Shown here: piece after piece, positions 22,611 through 33,006 of the stretch
Layout of the letters: each line of letters opens with the position of its first letter
Position numbering within the stretch: the stretch's first letter is position 1
Source of the DNA: Xiphydria camelus
Lineage: Eukaryota > Arthropoda > Insecta > Hymenoptera > Xiphydriidae
Direction of reading: 5' to 3'
Assembly: GCA_963678675.1 (NCBI GenBank)
Contig: OY783193.1
Span: 3,107,501 to 3,171,500 of the forward strand
DNA length: 64,000 nt
Program-made: the position numbers and the translations under genes
The notes under the pieces: generated by a model
Databases searched by the model: none
Seen by the model: only the letters and a program-made list of their open reading frames with translations
What the model was told of the DNA's origin: nothing

Positions 22611-22975
22611 CGTTCGTCCGATCAGAAAAGCTCGTGTATCATTGTCGGTAAGTTCGGCTCTTCCATATCGACGTGAGTCTCTCGTTCCGCTTAACCTGCA
22701 CCTGCAAGCTCGCATCCCGTTCTGTCGATACGTTGTCTTATCGACGTAGTTTAACCCGCGTTTCATCTGCAAGCTCACCCTGCACTCGCATCGACTGATA
22801 AGTCGTCGGTAAGTTCCAGGATCTTTATCACCTACAGGACTCGCTCTGTTATTTCTCGCAAGCTCGCCCTGATTGTTACGAGCATTCAAGCTCTACGTGT
22901 TATCGACGGAGCTTGTCGTGTTTCATCTGCAAGCTTCCCTCGTATTCGCGTAAGTTGGCAATGCAGAATTCTGCA
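22600..22975 (+). repeat. Degenerate tandem array rich in GTAAGT
   Basis: TTATCGACG..TTTCATCTGCAAGCT recurs about 160 bp apart (TTTCATCTGC at 22761 and at 22921). Related pieces (CCTGCAAGCTCGC at 22701, TTCTCGCAAGCTCGCCC at 22853) and GTAAG motifs (22605, 22645, 22810, 22950) are interspersed. Possibly an old minisatellite. Confidence 0.55.
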
Positions 22976-23516
22976 GGTGCTTAAACTCGACACATCGCCA
23001 ACGATGGAACCTTACATCAGTAATTTCGAAAGCTAGTCGTTTTATCACGCGAAGCTTTCGCCAAGAGCTTTTGCAGCTTAAATGAGCTTACAAGCGATAT
23101 TTACTTGTAACCCCTCCCGCTTCTTACCGCTTTTTTCTCCGAAGCTCGTTTCGATCAGACTGCGTGATGGATCGTGTGTTGGAAATCGAAGTGGATGCGT
23201 CATTCTGTAAACAAATCCCCTTCTTACTTACCCACTTGCATGTAAAAACGCATCAGCCTTAACGTGCTTTCACCGTTGCGCAATGAAGCCAAATTTCTTC
23301 TCCTAAGAAATTCCCCTTTGATCCCGGCGCTGCTTTATCGTCGAACCGCGCGGATTTGCAGAAACGGAGGATCGCGATGTAGTCTCGAATCTCTCTTCCG
23401 CGTGGAAAGTGACATCACGCAGACAGGTGTCAAACTCTCCCCTCATCCATTTCTTTCCCTGCCAATCTTACCCCTGGCAATCCGCAGAAACGTCTTAATG
23501 AGAATATGTTTACTTG
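22976..23516. other. No gene seen
   Basis: Mixed DNA between the tandem array and the next MITE; no supported feature. Confidence 0.4.
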
Positions 23517-23819
23517 CACTAAGAGAAACAACTGCCAGTATCAAAAAAATATTTGTGTTGAACCAAAACAAAGTATTTGAGAATAGAAATTCGTTTTCGA
23601 AGAATGTATGTATATTCTTATAATTAAAGAAAATACCTTCCTATATATAGGACAAGAAAATCGTCCTGCGCGAACAAAAGAAGAAACAATTACTCAACAC
23701 TGTCAAATATTCTCTCGCTCGAAAGAAAAAACCCTAGCTTGTGATCCTGGAAATACCTACATCATTTTTTTTAATTAAAGCAAATATTTCTTTGGCACCA
23801 GCAATTATTTCTCTCCGTG
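23517..23819. mobile_element. Palindromic MITE, CACKRAGAGAAA ends
   Basis: Left end CACTAAGAGAAACAACTGCC; reverse complement of the right end CACGGAGAGAAATAATTGCT. The arms continue to pair through AAAGAAATATTTG-like sequence. The right end matches the fragment at 3790-3919. Confidence 0.7.
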
Positions 23820-25461
23820 GGAATTTGCTGGGGCACTTTTAACTCCCACTCGGTATATTATCGTGCTGATATCAAGACATAAATATAATTTATTCACGTA
23901 TACTACATGATTCGTACCAGAATCGAATGTTTTGTAGCTCGAAATGTAATCTCGAAAAAAGTATCACACCCTCAATAAGTCGGAAACTCACTCCATGGTA
24001 TATCTTGATGAATACTTACCTATATATAAGAGAGTGCACTTACTGCCAAGTATGCGGAGAGTAAGAGTACTTCCGCTTTTCATCCACTCGTAACCCCGAC
24101 GTTTCCGTCGCGACAACGCGAGCATACGTATGAGCAAGATCGATGACTCGAACGTACTTACGTACCAGCGAGAGATGGAATTTAACCATCTGCGGCATAA
24201 TTATTATTATTCGAAATGTAATTTAAAGCCGCGTTAACATCGAGAAAAATATCCTAAGAAAATGGAGGCTGCGTCCGGTGTTTAATGAAACTTTCCTCAT
24301 TGCACGTTATTTTTGGTGGTCGTGGCTACTCTCGTCGTTCTCACGTGCGCTCCGCAATCTTTCACCGTCGTGAAAAAGTCGTCACTGTAATAAATTCACT
24401 TCAGATCTTCAGTGCGCTGGTATACGAGTACTATTGATTCTCGCACGTTGAAAAAATTCTCACCTCGCTCGATGCATCTTTTCACCTCCTCCGGAGCTTT
24501 CAAATGCGACTCGAGTCCCCCAGGGAAAGAGGGCGAACCTCTCCAGGCTCGTTTTTCCCCCATCATTCGTGATTTCGCGTTGAAGAGCGGTCCCTCGTCG
24601 CACTTGTCTGTCGAGCGCCGGCTCTCGACCCTCCCGGCCTACCGGTCTGAGGAAAAATGCCGCAGGGAAAGAAAAAACGATTATTCTCCGGGAAGCAGGT
24701 GGCTCTGAATCGCACTACCACATGGTAATAACTAATTAGAGACGTTCGTTGAGCTGGCATTACCGTTTTAGCAGAATAAAGGATAAATCAGAGGATGATG
24801 GCTGGATTAACGTTGAGCTCTGGACACTGTCACTCAAATATTTTTCATGTACGAGTATACTCGTATCTATAGATAACGAGTCTGAGAAATCGAGCAGTAT
24901 AAAATTACTGGTTATATTTTTATATATTTTTCACTTATTTTTATTTATACTTTTTATTTTCCGTTGTTATGGAATAGTCGATTTAATCGCGCTGTCCCAT
25001 TTCGGAAATTCGATTAAACGATTTGTATATCTACGCGTATTAATGAAATTGTGTAAAGCCGTGTACAGGTATCCATATACCGTGTAAACGAACGTTGAGC
25101 CGGTCTCCCCCCTCCGAGAAGCAGTGCGGCGTTGTCGCGGAAAGTTTTTATCGGGAAAACTTTCAGGTCTCGCTCAACGGCGGGCTCGACCCAATTAGGA
25201 ATGAACGAATTAACGGGAGGCGAGCCTCTGAACCATTCGATGAGGTGCTCGAGCCCTTCCGGCGAGCGAGGCTTTGCGTGCACACTCGTTGTTTTGTTAC
25301 AAGAATTTCGTGCGATTACGATTAAATTGCACGAAAATCGCCGTAACGAGTTTAATGGAAAAAACGGCAGCAAGATTCTCAGTGACTCGCACTCGAGCGA
25401 GGGAATTACTTTCCGCCGATTATCCGATCTAGAAAAGATCTCGAGGGCTGGCGCAATATTA
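23820..25461. other. No gene seen
   Basis: 1.6 kb of mixed DNA with short open frames. A T-rich patch at 24895-24965 contains repeated TTTATTTTT. No supported exon or repeat. Confidence 0.4.
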
Positions 25462-25692
25462 TTAACCCCTTCAGACCTGATTTTGTCTTCGCGGAGTAAA
25501 CAAAATAGTTAGTGGTGTTTTAGCCTTTAGGATATTATTATATTTTAACATATTTTCGCAATCGTTATTTTTTAAATTCTCTTATATTTATGTGCAAACA
25601 ATACAAAGTTGTATATTTTTGCGTAACATTTTTTAATAAAATAGCTAAAACCTAATGTACATTCTCGTGTACACCAGGTCTGAAGGGGTTAA
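25462..25692. mobile_element. TTAA-flanked MITE, CCCCTTCAGACCTG ends (piggyBac-like)
   Basis: TTAA at 25462-25465 and 25689-25692 bounds a 223-bp element with 14-bp perfect inverted ends CCCCTTCAGACCTG. The exact TTAA duplication and CCC-type terminus are the classical signature of piggyBac-type non-autonomous elements. AT-rich core, no coding frame. Confidence 0.85.
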
Positions 25693-26597
25693 ACCCTCGC
25701 CGCCCCCCGCTCTGTTTAACAGGGAAATTTGAAACTTAACAACGAGGCAGGAGGGAAACACGCATTTCCCCGGTGGCAATCGATGACTGAGTTTCCATTC
25801 ACGACCCATTAAATCTCGAACGAAAGCGCGAGACGCCTGCAAATGACGAGAGAACGAGACTGAGGCACTTGACTAGCGAATAGTTCGTTAAAATCAATTA
25901 GTCCTTCGGCGATGTACCGGGCTCGTGAAACGGATGTAAACGTAGGTAAGCGCGCTTCCTTAATGCGCGTGGGCGGTCGTGTTAACGAGCGCCTGTCGAA
26001 CGCAGATAACAGGTCGACGTCACCGCTCGCACGGAGCGATTAGCGATATCTGTGGTCCCGATCTGTGTGATGACGATATATTGGACGAGAATTGTTTTGG
26101 AAACATAATACGCGAGCGTCGATAGCGGTCGAGAAATTTTGGAAAATCGGCAATTTGTCAGGGAGTTTTATAAATCGAAGGAAAGTTGGGAAAATCTAGA
26201 GAGTTTGACAAATTTTCAACAATTACTCTACTCTGTCAATTATCTACTTCACTTTGATTTTACCACGAAGCGTTTGGAAAGCGTTTCGATTCGATTGAAA
26301 ATATCTGGGTGGGTTTTTTCACAAAAATCCCACTGGTCGCTGCAGAAAATCGACCACTTTAACGACAGGCCCTTCGATCATCTCGCGCCTTCTTCTTGCG
26401 AAGCTGCGGATCTCGAAAGCCGACCAGTAAAATTTCTTGCAACGACAGTGCTCGAAATGATCGATTTCTTTCGCCTTCTCTCCCGGCGCCCCTTCGCCGA
26501 AACAATCGCAATGACATAGCGGTCGGGTATGCGGAGAGGGTGTCCTGGGAATTGCTGTAAAGAGAAAGGCAATCTCGAGGTGAAGAGAGGGAGAGAG
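25693..26597. other. No gene seen
   Basis: Mixed DNA. The 126-codon frame at 26139-26519 (+) is matched by an antisense frame and shows no domain. Ends in GAGA-rich sequence. Confidence 0.4.
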
Positions 26598-26998
26598 AGA
26601 ATGAATGAATGATATTTTTATTTAGCTTTTTCAGCTATTTCTTTACATTAACTTAGAATATAATAGAGTATCTCAAATACTACATAGTTATGTGTGTGTG
26701 TGTGGGGGGGGGGGGGGGGGTAGACATGATATATTCTCTTAACATTCTCTTAAATACTATGAGCCTGTCACACTGCTTCAGTTCTGTCGGTACAGCATTG
26801 TACATTAATATGCCTTCGTGGAATATACTCTTTTGCCATTCTATTGCCATATTTCCTGCTTGCTTGTTTGTCCTTCGCTTATTTCTTCTACTAATAAAAT
26901 CTTTCTCCTAAGTTGTTCAGGCAATATTCCTTGTATTATTTTGTAAATAAAAATACACGTATATCCCGTACGTACGTGTAGTACATTCTCTGGTTCAC
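26598..26998 (-). mobile_element. 5'-truncated LINE fragment (jockey/CR1-like RT tail)
   Basis: Read on the minus strand, 26715-26930 is open and translates to a segment containing SIFHEGILMYNAVPTELK and LIVFKRMLREYI. That is the familiar C-terminal pattern of jockey/CR1-clade reverse transcriptases (FYKGL.LYN.LP.E.K then FK..LK.Y). Beyond it come a (CA)n/poly-C expansion, an AT-rich 3' region and an AATAAA..(ATTC)n tail at 26598-26630, as in such retroposons. Only the last few dozen codons survive, so the copy is dead. Clade assignment is from the motif alone. Confidence 0.7.
26689..26720. repeat. (TG)n followed by an 18-19 base poly-G run
   Basis: A TG run of about 14 bases passes into an uninterrupted G run, inside the LINE fragment just after its last RT codons. 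Confidence 0.9.
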
Positions 26999-27011
26999 AG
27001 TCATAAACTGC

Positions 27012-27012
<1 letters not shown>

Positions 27013-27074
<62 letters not shown>
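27013..27074. repeat. (GA)n microsatellite, about 60 bp
   Basis: Essentially perfect GA dinucleotide tract, the longest microsatellite in the window, adjoining the 5' side of the truncated LINE. Confidence 0.95.
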
Positions 27075-27079
<5 letters not shown>

Positions 27080-28288
27080 CGAAAAAAAAACGGCGGTAAA
27101 TTTTGTTTACATAATCTCCCGACGAAGATTATTAATTATACGGAGAACGGGTGTTCGCGAGAAACAATAACGAGCTCCGTGCGAGGGGCTCTTTTTTTTT
27201 ATCCTCTCATTAGAAAAAGATTAAAGCTCCCCGCGTCCACGCGCGCGGCCGGGTGGCACACACACACACAAGAGATGTATTACGGACAAACCTATATCGA
27301 TTTGTCGGACATCGATGGATCTTCCCCGTATCCATAATTATTTACGCGGGTTGAAGGGGATCCCCCCGTTTCTCTCCAGCACGCGTCGATGCCGTCGCTC
27401 GACACCCGCTCACTCCCCTTCGCTCCACGAGCTTTTTTCACCTACCGTTCGCGGCTTTCGAGTTTTCTCGGTCTCGCAAAAAGAAAAGGAGTGACAGCTA
27501 ACTTCTCAACGAGCCGCGCGCGAAAATGACTTCATTTGAAAGCTCTCTCTCTCTCTCCCGGGGAAAACGAGGGCGCAACGATAACACCGCCCTTTCTCTC
27601 TCTCTCTCTTTCTCTCTCTTCCCCTCGTCAAACCGGCCGTCGAAGCTGACGCTTCGAGATACGACGCTCTTTGTTCCCAACGTGTCACAACTCCGCGGAA
27701 CGAATACGGTGGCGCATTCGCGAAACGTACGTACATAGCGGGAATGCGCAACGTCGACAGGATACGGCGCCGCGCGTCCCGACGGTATCGCTTTCGAGCG
27801 GAAAGCGGGCGACGGGACGTCCGTGTACGCTTCTCGCACGTGGAAGCCCCCCCCCCCCTTCCCGGCTAGTTCTAGCTTTCATCTCCAGCGACGATTGAAA
27901 CCGATGCGAACCGATCGTGCGAGAAAATGCAAGTTTCGAGCTTGAAATCGGGACATTTTGGTTTCGCGCGACGGAGTATATAAAGGAGGGTTAAAAATAG
28001 CCCGTGTAGGAAATCGTGTCGTTCGAAGGTAAACTACCCCATCACGCGAGAGACGAGCGTTTTTACTCTCGAAGACAGAAAAGCTTCGGGGGATTATTAA
28101 TCTTCTCTCGCGCGAAACAACTGCGTCGAAGAACAATCGCGTCCGTGACGTGATACGAGCGGATCACCTATACTCGGATCGATTTTCACGCATAAAACGT
28201 GAAAACATACATATTTTGCATATTTCCAGAAGTCGGTTTTCGCCACCTGCTCGGGAACACTAAATCGTAGCGTTTACAAAATTCGTGG
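27075..28288. other. CpG-rich stretch with simple repeats, no gene seen
   Basis: Contains (CA)n at 27256-27270, CT runs at 27543-27560 and 27594-27620, and a C11 run at 27848-27858. Overlapping frames on both strands have no recognisable domain. Confidence 0.45.
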
Positions 28289-28442
28289 TAAATTTCGGGA
28301 CGAAGCCAGCTTATCGTTGCGATAACTATACAATTTCAGTAAAAATTACAGCAACGCTTGCAACTTCTACAGGTTTTGCTATAATTTTTTACGAAAATTC
28401 TAGTTGTCGCGCAACGATCGATCGGCCCCGTCCCGAAATTTA
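28289..28442. mobile_element. Small MITE, TAAATTTCGGGACG ends
   Basis: TAAATTTCGGGACG at 28289 is mirrored exactly by CGTCCCGAAATTTA ending at 28442. TA at both outer ends is consistent with a TA target duplication. 154 bp, no coding capacity. Confidence 0.75.
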
Positions 28443-29343
28443 CGACAAACTCAGCGAGTGCTGCGATTCAGTTTTTCCGCGTACAAAACCAATTATAGAG
28501 CAGCAATCGTTACATCGAGCTTTGATAGAGCTACCACCCTCCTTCCTCCCGTTCTCGCCGCTCTCGACTGTACACCGCGTAACGATTTCGGTATAGGACG
28601 ATGATCCATACGCTTTCCTACGCTAGTCCGTATACTCGCGCACACATCCCCACACACACATTCCGCGTATATGTATACATACGGGGGCAGGCAATACGCC
28701 GTTCCGCGCGACGTCGAAAGGCGGGGGTGTGCGCTCGCGGCGGCGAGCCCGGTTCGGATGTAAAGGCCTGCGCAGTAGTATTAATCGTGGGGGGTGAAAA
28801 AGGGGGTGCCGGCGCGAGGGGGGCGCGTGGTGGCACTACCGGGGATGTCAGTCACGGCCCATCCGCCCACCACCGAACACGTAAGTCCGCACTCATCGTC
28901 CCCGCAAATCATCCCCCGTAAAACGCGACGATTTTTCCTCGCGTAAACAATCGACGGCGAAACGCGCGACGAACCCCGCAATCGAACGCCGACGCGTGTC
29001 CTCCGCGTGACGAGACGACGCTTTCGTACACGCGAACGGATCCCGGATGTCCTCGCGCGGGTCCGGGAGGCCGCGTTAATCCGGTCGCGATCGACTCTCC
29101 GGTCTCGCATTTCGTCAGTTCGGGTGGGAATCCGAGACGGGAGACGTGTCGACGGAATCAACGCGCGAGGTGTTCGGCTGTTCCGAGGGAAAGCTAGGGC
29201 TTCTCGATGCGAGAGAGGAGAATAATTTCGTTGGAATTTATCGTGCAATCCGGCGGCGAACCGCTGCGAAAAAGTTCGCTTTCCTGAATTGGAATAAATT
29301 CAACGGGATCGACGTGCGCGGAAAAAATTAAATCAGCAATCTC
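28443..29343. other. Very CpG-rich stretch, possible promoter or unmethylated island
   Basis: 28650-29200 is dense in CpG and stays open in several frames on both strands (up to 155 codons, arginine-rich), which is typical of GC-driven chance frames. A GTAAGT follows CCGAACAC at 28880, but no convincing exon can be attached to it. It may be regulatory; I see no decisive motif. Confidence 0.35.
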
Positions 29344-29513
29344 TTTACCGCTTCATCCAATAGCGCTGAGACTCGAGCTCATACTCGACAAATTTATACG
29401 GAGGAGACTGTGTTCTGCGTATACTGTTTGCAACGGTAAATATAGAAATATCTCCTCTGTAGAAATTCTTGAAAACGAGCTCGAGTCTCCGCGCTACTGG
29501 GTGAAGCGGTAAA
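29344..29513. mobile_element. Palindromic MITE, TTTACCGCTTCAYCC ends
   Basis: TTTACCGCTTCATCCAATAG at 29344 is mirrored by CTACTGGGTGAAGCGGTAAA ending at 29513. Further in, GAGACTCGAGCTC faces GAGCTCGAGTCTC and GGAGGAGA faces TCTCCTC. TA inside each end may be the target duplication. Confidence 0.8.
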
Positions 29514-29916
29514 CATTGCTGGGTTCTTTCCGTGTGGAGTTTGCGACATTCTAGATCGCGAGGGAAAAATCGCGTAAGCCGATCAATCGATTCACGGGGA
29601 GGTGAACATTTTGATGTTTGGGAGCAAGACGTTTTAACCACTGGCGACGGTATTATCATCGGCGGGAGAAATTAGGTTTGTACGGTAAGTCGCGTGGGAT
29701 TGAGCAGAGATGATATTCGAGGAACGCGGGATCAACTGCGAAGCACGTGTAAACAACGGGCAGCTTTCTCTTGCATTTGCCCGACCCATATCGATTGTCT
29801 AGGCTTCGATGAAACGCGGGAAGCGCGACATATTCTCGAGCTGCGACGAGGAGTACGCGCCTCGATTGCCTCCTGATAATAATCGGTTCATATTTTCTCT
29901 CGGCTATTATTTATTA

Positions 29917-30365
29917 CTAGCACAGTATCACCCGGCATATTGCCCGGGTTTCGGTCAATTTTGTCAAAGGTTTCTGTAACGGTAAGCAAGCATAGTGGTG
30001 TATGTCGAAATGGCGCGTGTCGCCGTGCCACTTTTTTAACGATTTTTTATCTTCGAGTCCAAATTTCTCGACTCCGAATTTTCTCATGAGCTTTCGGAAC
30101 GTTGCTGTTCACTTTTGCCGATTTCTTCGTCGTTTTTCAGATATTTGCGAAAAACTGAAAAGTTGCACGTGTAAATGTTGCCCAAGGGATTTGAAAAGGG
30201 TAGCGGGAGTAGGTTTTGTGAACCAAATGTAGACAGTATTTTTCGCCTTGTATTAAGGCAAACGTGTGTAAAATTTCATCCGGATCGGATAAAAACTGTG
30301 GATTTGTATAAAGAACATGGAAATATACACACATCCATTTTTTTTGTATATATATAGAAGATAGA
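29917..30365 (+). mobile_element. Retroposon-like dispersed repeat (TAGC..CCCGGC..GCCCGGG type)
   Basis: Begins TTACTAGCACAGTATCACCC-GGC..GCCCGGGTTTCGG and ends with CACACATCCA, a T-run and GTATATATATAGAAGAT. Near the 3' end it has AAATTTCATCCGGATCGG. This layout (TAGC plus CCCGGC/GCCCGGG head; AAATTTCATCxxxATCGG plus T-rich TATATATAGAT tail) is common in arthropod genomes and is usually ascribed to non-LTR, RTE-type retroposons or their short derivatives. No coding frame of substance. Confidence 0.6.
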
Positions 30366-31020
30366 TGTATGCAATTACGATGCAGCCATATAGCTGAAGA
30401 TATCATTCAGTTTTCTTATACCTCTTCCAAACGTTATTTAGGCGCGATAAACGATCTCGATTCGCGAAATACATAATTATGTACCCTCTACAGTTCCACC
30501 CTTAGCGCAGCGAGAGGAATGTATACACGTGCGAAATCGTTGCTTTCGTGCTCGATATCTGTTGAATCATTGAGCGGCCGTTAAGTACCTCGGAATGCCT
30601 GGATACCTATGCACATACGTTATAATTTGTCGCACCAGTCGATAAAGCGTCGTCCACATGTGCGGAGGATTCGACCGGTGGCACAGCGAAATGTGGCCGA
30701 TCCAGCGGAGCATCCGCGCGGTGTATATATGCATATAATTCGACGAGGTGGAGAGGAAACGTTTCGTTTCATGCAGTTCGATGGGACGTGCGATTTCCGC
30801 GCGATGGAAAAGTGAGGAAGAGCAAGAGGGGAGGAATCTCGAGGGTGCCGGAGCAGGGGTCGCAGAAAGCGACGATTCTTTTGTGGAAAACGTGTTTCCC
30901 TTTATTATGCATACATATCTACTTCTAACTATTATACAAAAAAAAACTGCCGCTACTTTCCGACACATGTCGCTCTTCCTTCTATTTACACCGATCGCTC
31001 TCTTTTAGAACATACGCGTG
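30366..31020. other. No gene seen
   Basis: Mixed DNA with overlapping opposing frames up to 133 codons, none recognisable. Confidence 0.4.
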
Positions 31021-31150
31021 CACTCAAAAAAATTTGGCCACAACTAGACACAATTATAGTAATTGCAGTGATAATTTCCTTCGCAATAGCAAGAATTCTT
31101 GCTACGCTAGCAATATTTTTCTAGTTGTCACCAAATAATGTCTGAGGCAG
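31021..31150 (-). mobile_element. MITE, TTTGGCCACAACTAG family, copy 1
   Basis: The reverse complement of the element at 51782-51942: CACTCAAAAAAATTTGGCCA..TAGTAATTGCAGTGATAA..GCAAGAATTCTTGCTA..TCTGAGGCAGC corresponds to GCTGCCTCAGA..TAGCAAGAATTCTTGC..TTGTGGCCAAATTTTTTTCA in that copy. It lacks the outermost right end. Confidence 0.75.
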
Positions 31151-31154
31151 CTTT

Positions 31155-31260
31155 AAAAACTTACTTTAAAAGACTGTGTAACTTTTATATTTTATTTTTT
31201 TCGCATACTTAATTTTAAGTTCTGGCTATACAAGTTACACGGTCTTTTAAAGTACGCTCT
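31155..31260. repeat. Hairpin, ACTTTAAAAGACTGTGTAACTT stem
   Basis: CTTTAAAAGACTGTGTAACTT (31164) is mirrored by AAGTTACACGGTCTTTTAAAG (31229) with one mismatch. The loop is AT-rich. Probably a small palindromic element immediately following the MITE. Confidence 0.65.
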
Positions 31261-32052
31261 TAAGAAGAGCTGATAAAATTTTCAAGTACAAAATAATATG
31301 CAATAATTTGTTTGTCATAACAATTTTTTTCGCTGGGGTGTAAATCAACCCCAGTGTGGCAAGTACGTGATTCTACAGAAGTGTGGCAAGTAAGGGTTAA
31401 ACAGAAGATGATTGAACGGGCGCTCGGCTCGCGCTGCTGTTCCATACGCGAAAACATCGCAAAACTACCTCGACTCGAATTAAATAGCGTAACGCCGAGC
31501 AATTCGAATTGGCGCTCGACAAGTTCGCGCGCATCAAAAGTTACTCGAGACACGCTTCCGCTGGATCGACCGTACAACGCGTATATGTATAACCCCCCGA
31601 GCACGTCACTATCGACGGACGATCGATCGAACAGCGTAGCGCGCTGCACAGGCGGGCAATAGTGTTTCCACGGCGTCCGACGGCCGCGCTAACTCCGATT
31701 CGAGCGAGCCGTCGCACCTCATTTCGCGATAATGATTTTTACCCGTCGTCCGATCGGACGGAACTGCGTGCTATTGAAAAATAACCGCGGCGAGAATCAA
31801 TCGGGTCGCGGAGGCACACGAGTATAGATCGATGGACGGCCATCGGGGTGGGGGTTATTATACGTAAGTAGAGAGAGGTAGATCGATTCCGATCGTCGAC
31901 GGGCGATCGAGGTCGCGCCCTCTTCAGCGATGCAGTCTGGGTTTCGCTCTCGCTCGAGTTTTGCCTCGCTGCGTGTGTGAGCCAGAATTTTGCGCGGTGC
32001 GATATGCGGTGTGTCCGCTTCGGATGGTCTGATGATTGATTGTTTATCTATA
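31261..32052. other. CpG-rich stretch, no gene seen
   Basis: GTGTGGCAAGTA is repeated directly at 31354 and 31381. From 31400 to 32000 the DNA is CpG-rich, with opposing frames of about 100-129 codons lacking domains. It could be regulatory; nothing decisive. Confidence 0.35.
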
Positions 32053-32297
32053 GTGAAAAAATTATTAGGTTGAAATGACCGAACGCATCTGGTTTGACGC
32101 GTTTAGTTATTCCAACTATTATAAAGTACTGGTCTGCGGCTGAACCAAATGTGAGGTTATTCTAACCGAATGCCAAGTTATTCTAATCAAAAAGTGGTCA
32201 GTCCACCGAGCAGATGGAGAGTATCCATATTTCAACCGAAAAGTTTGGTCATCGTCTTCTAGGTTTTGGTTAGATGGATCAAATTGTTTTCTCAGTA
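32053..32297. mobile_element. MITE, GTGGTCAGTCxx..CTCAGTA family, copy 1
   Basis: The interior (AAGTTATTCTAAT, AAAAGTGGTCAGTC, CAGATGGAG, GTTTGGTCATCGTCT, TTTTCTCAGTA end) matches 34725-34854 and 42287-42536. The three copies differ by point changes and small indels. No coding capacity. Confidence 0.75.
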
Positions 32298-33006
32298 CAT
32301 ACATAATATGTACATATCGACCGTGAGATTATTGCGTACCGTTATAACAATTTGAAATATATTTCATCGAATCACAGGCTCGGCCGAAGCAATTGATCAC
32401 AGTGAAAAGTACAACGATATCTACCAAAATAATAGAAATCGTCACGAGTCATCGTGACAACTCACCGGAATGCAAATGCGCGCGCCGCCGCAATTTTAAT
32501 ATCGCGCAATATTCTAATTGCTAGATGGACGATAATTTTTACACAGCCACGGAATTAATTACGTGGCAATCCAATTTCTGTGAGGGTGGGGTGGGGGGGG
32601 GGGGCAACAGGAGGGGAAATATTTTAATTTTCCGGTTTCTCCCGGCTGCTTTTTTTCCACCTAACTACCACAACGCCGTTTTCCCTAGGCGCAACGCTAT
32701 TCGTCCGCGAAGCTCTCGGTCCCTCTCTTTTTTTTGTCATCCTCCTCCTCCTCCTCCTCCTCGCTATTCCGCCCGACATTTCAATTTCCCGGAAACTCGT
32801 CGCGCGCTCCCTTTTCCTCTTCGCTCTCTCGTCCGTTCGACCACCAATGATACGTTTCGTATAGGTGCGGCTCGCATAGTCGGTATCGTGCCCCCGAGCT
32901 CCCAAACCTCAAAATTGTACCCCTTCTCGAGCCTTTGAAGAAAACGCATTCCCTTCCTCGCTCGATTTTTCCTCCGACCTTATCTAAAATAACTCGCGTC
33001 TCTATA
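32298..33006. other. No gene seen; simple repeats
   Basis: A G-run (GGGGTGGGGGGGGGGG-type) at 32588-32603 and (CTC)n at 32743-32762. Overlapping frames 32525-33038 on both strands are without motifs. Confidence 0.45.

Noticed and set aside
28601..29248. Arg/Gly-rich frames on both strands in a CpG island-like stretch
   Set aside because: Typical shadows of GC-rich DNA; the GTAAGT at 28880 has no convincing exon in front of it.
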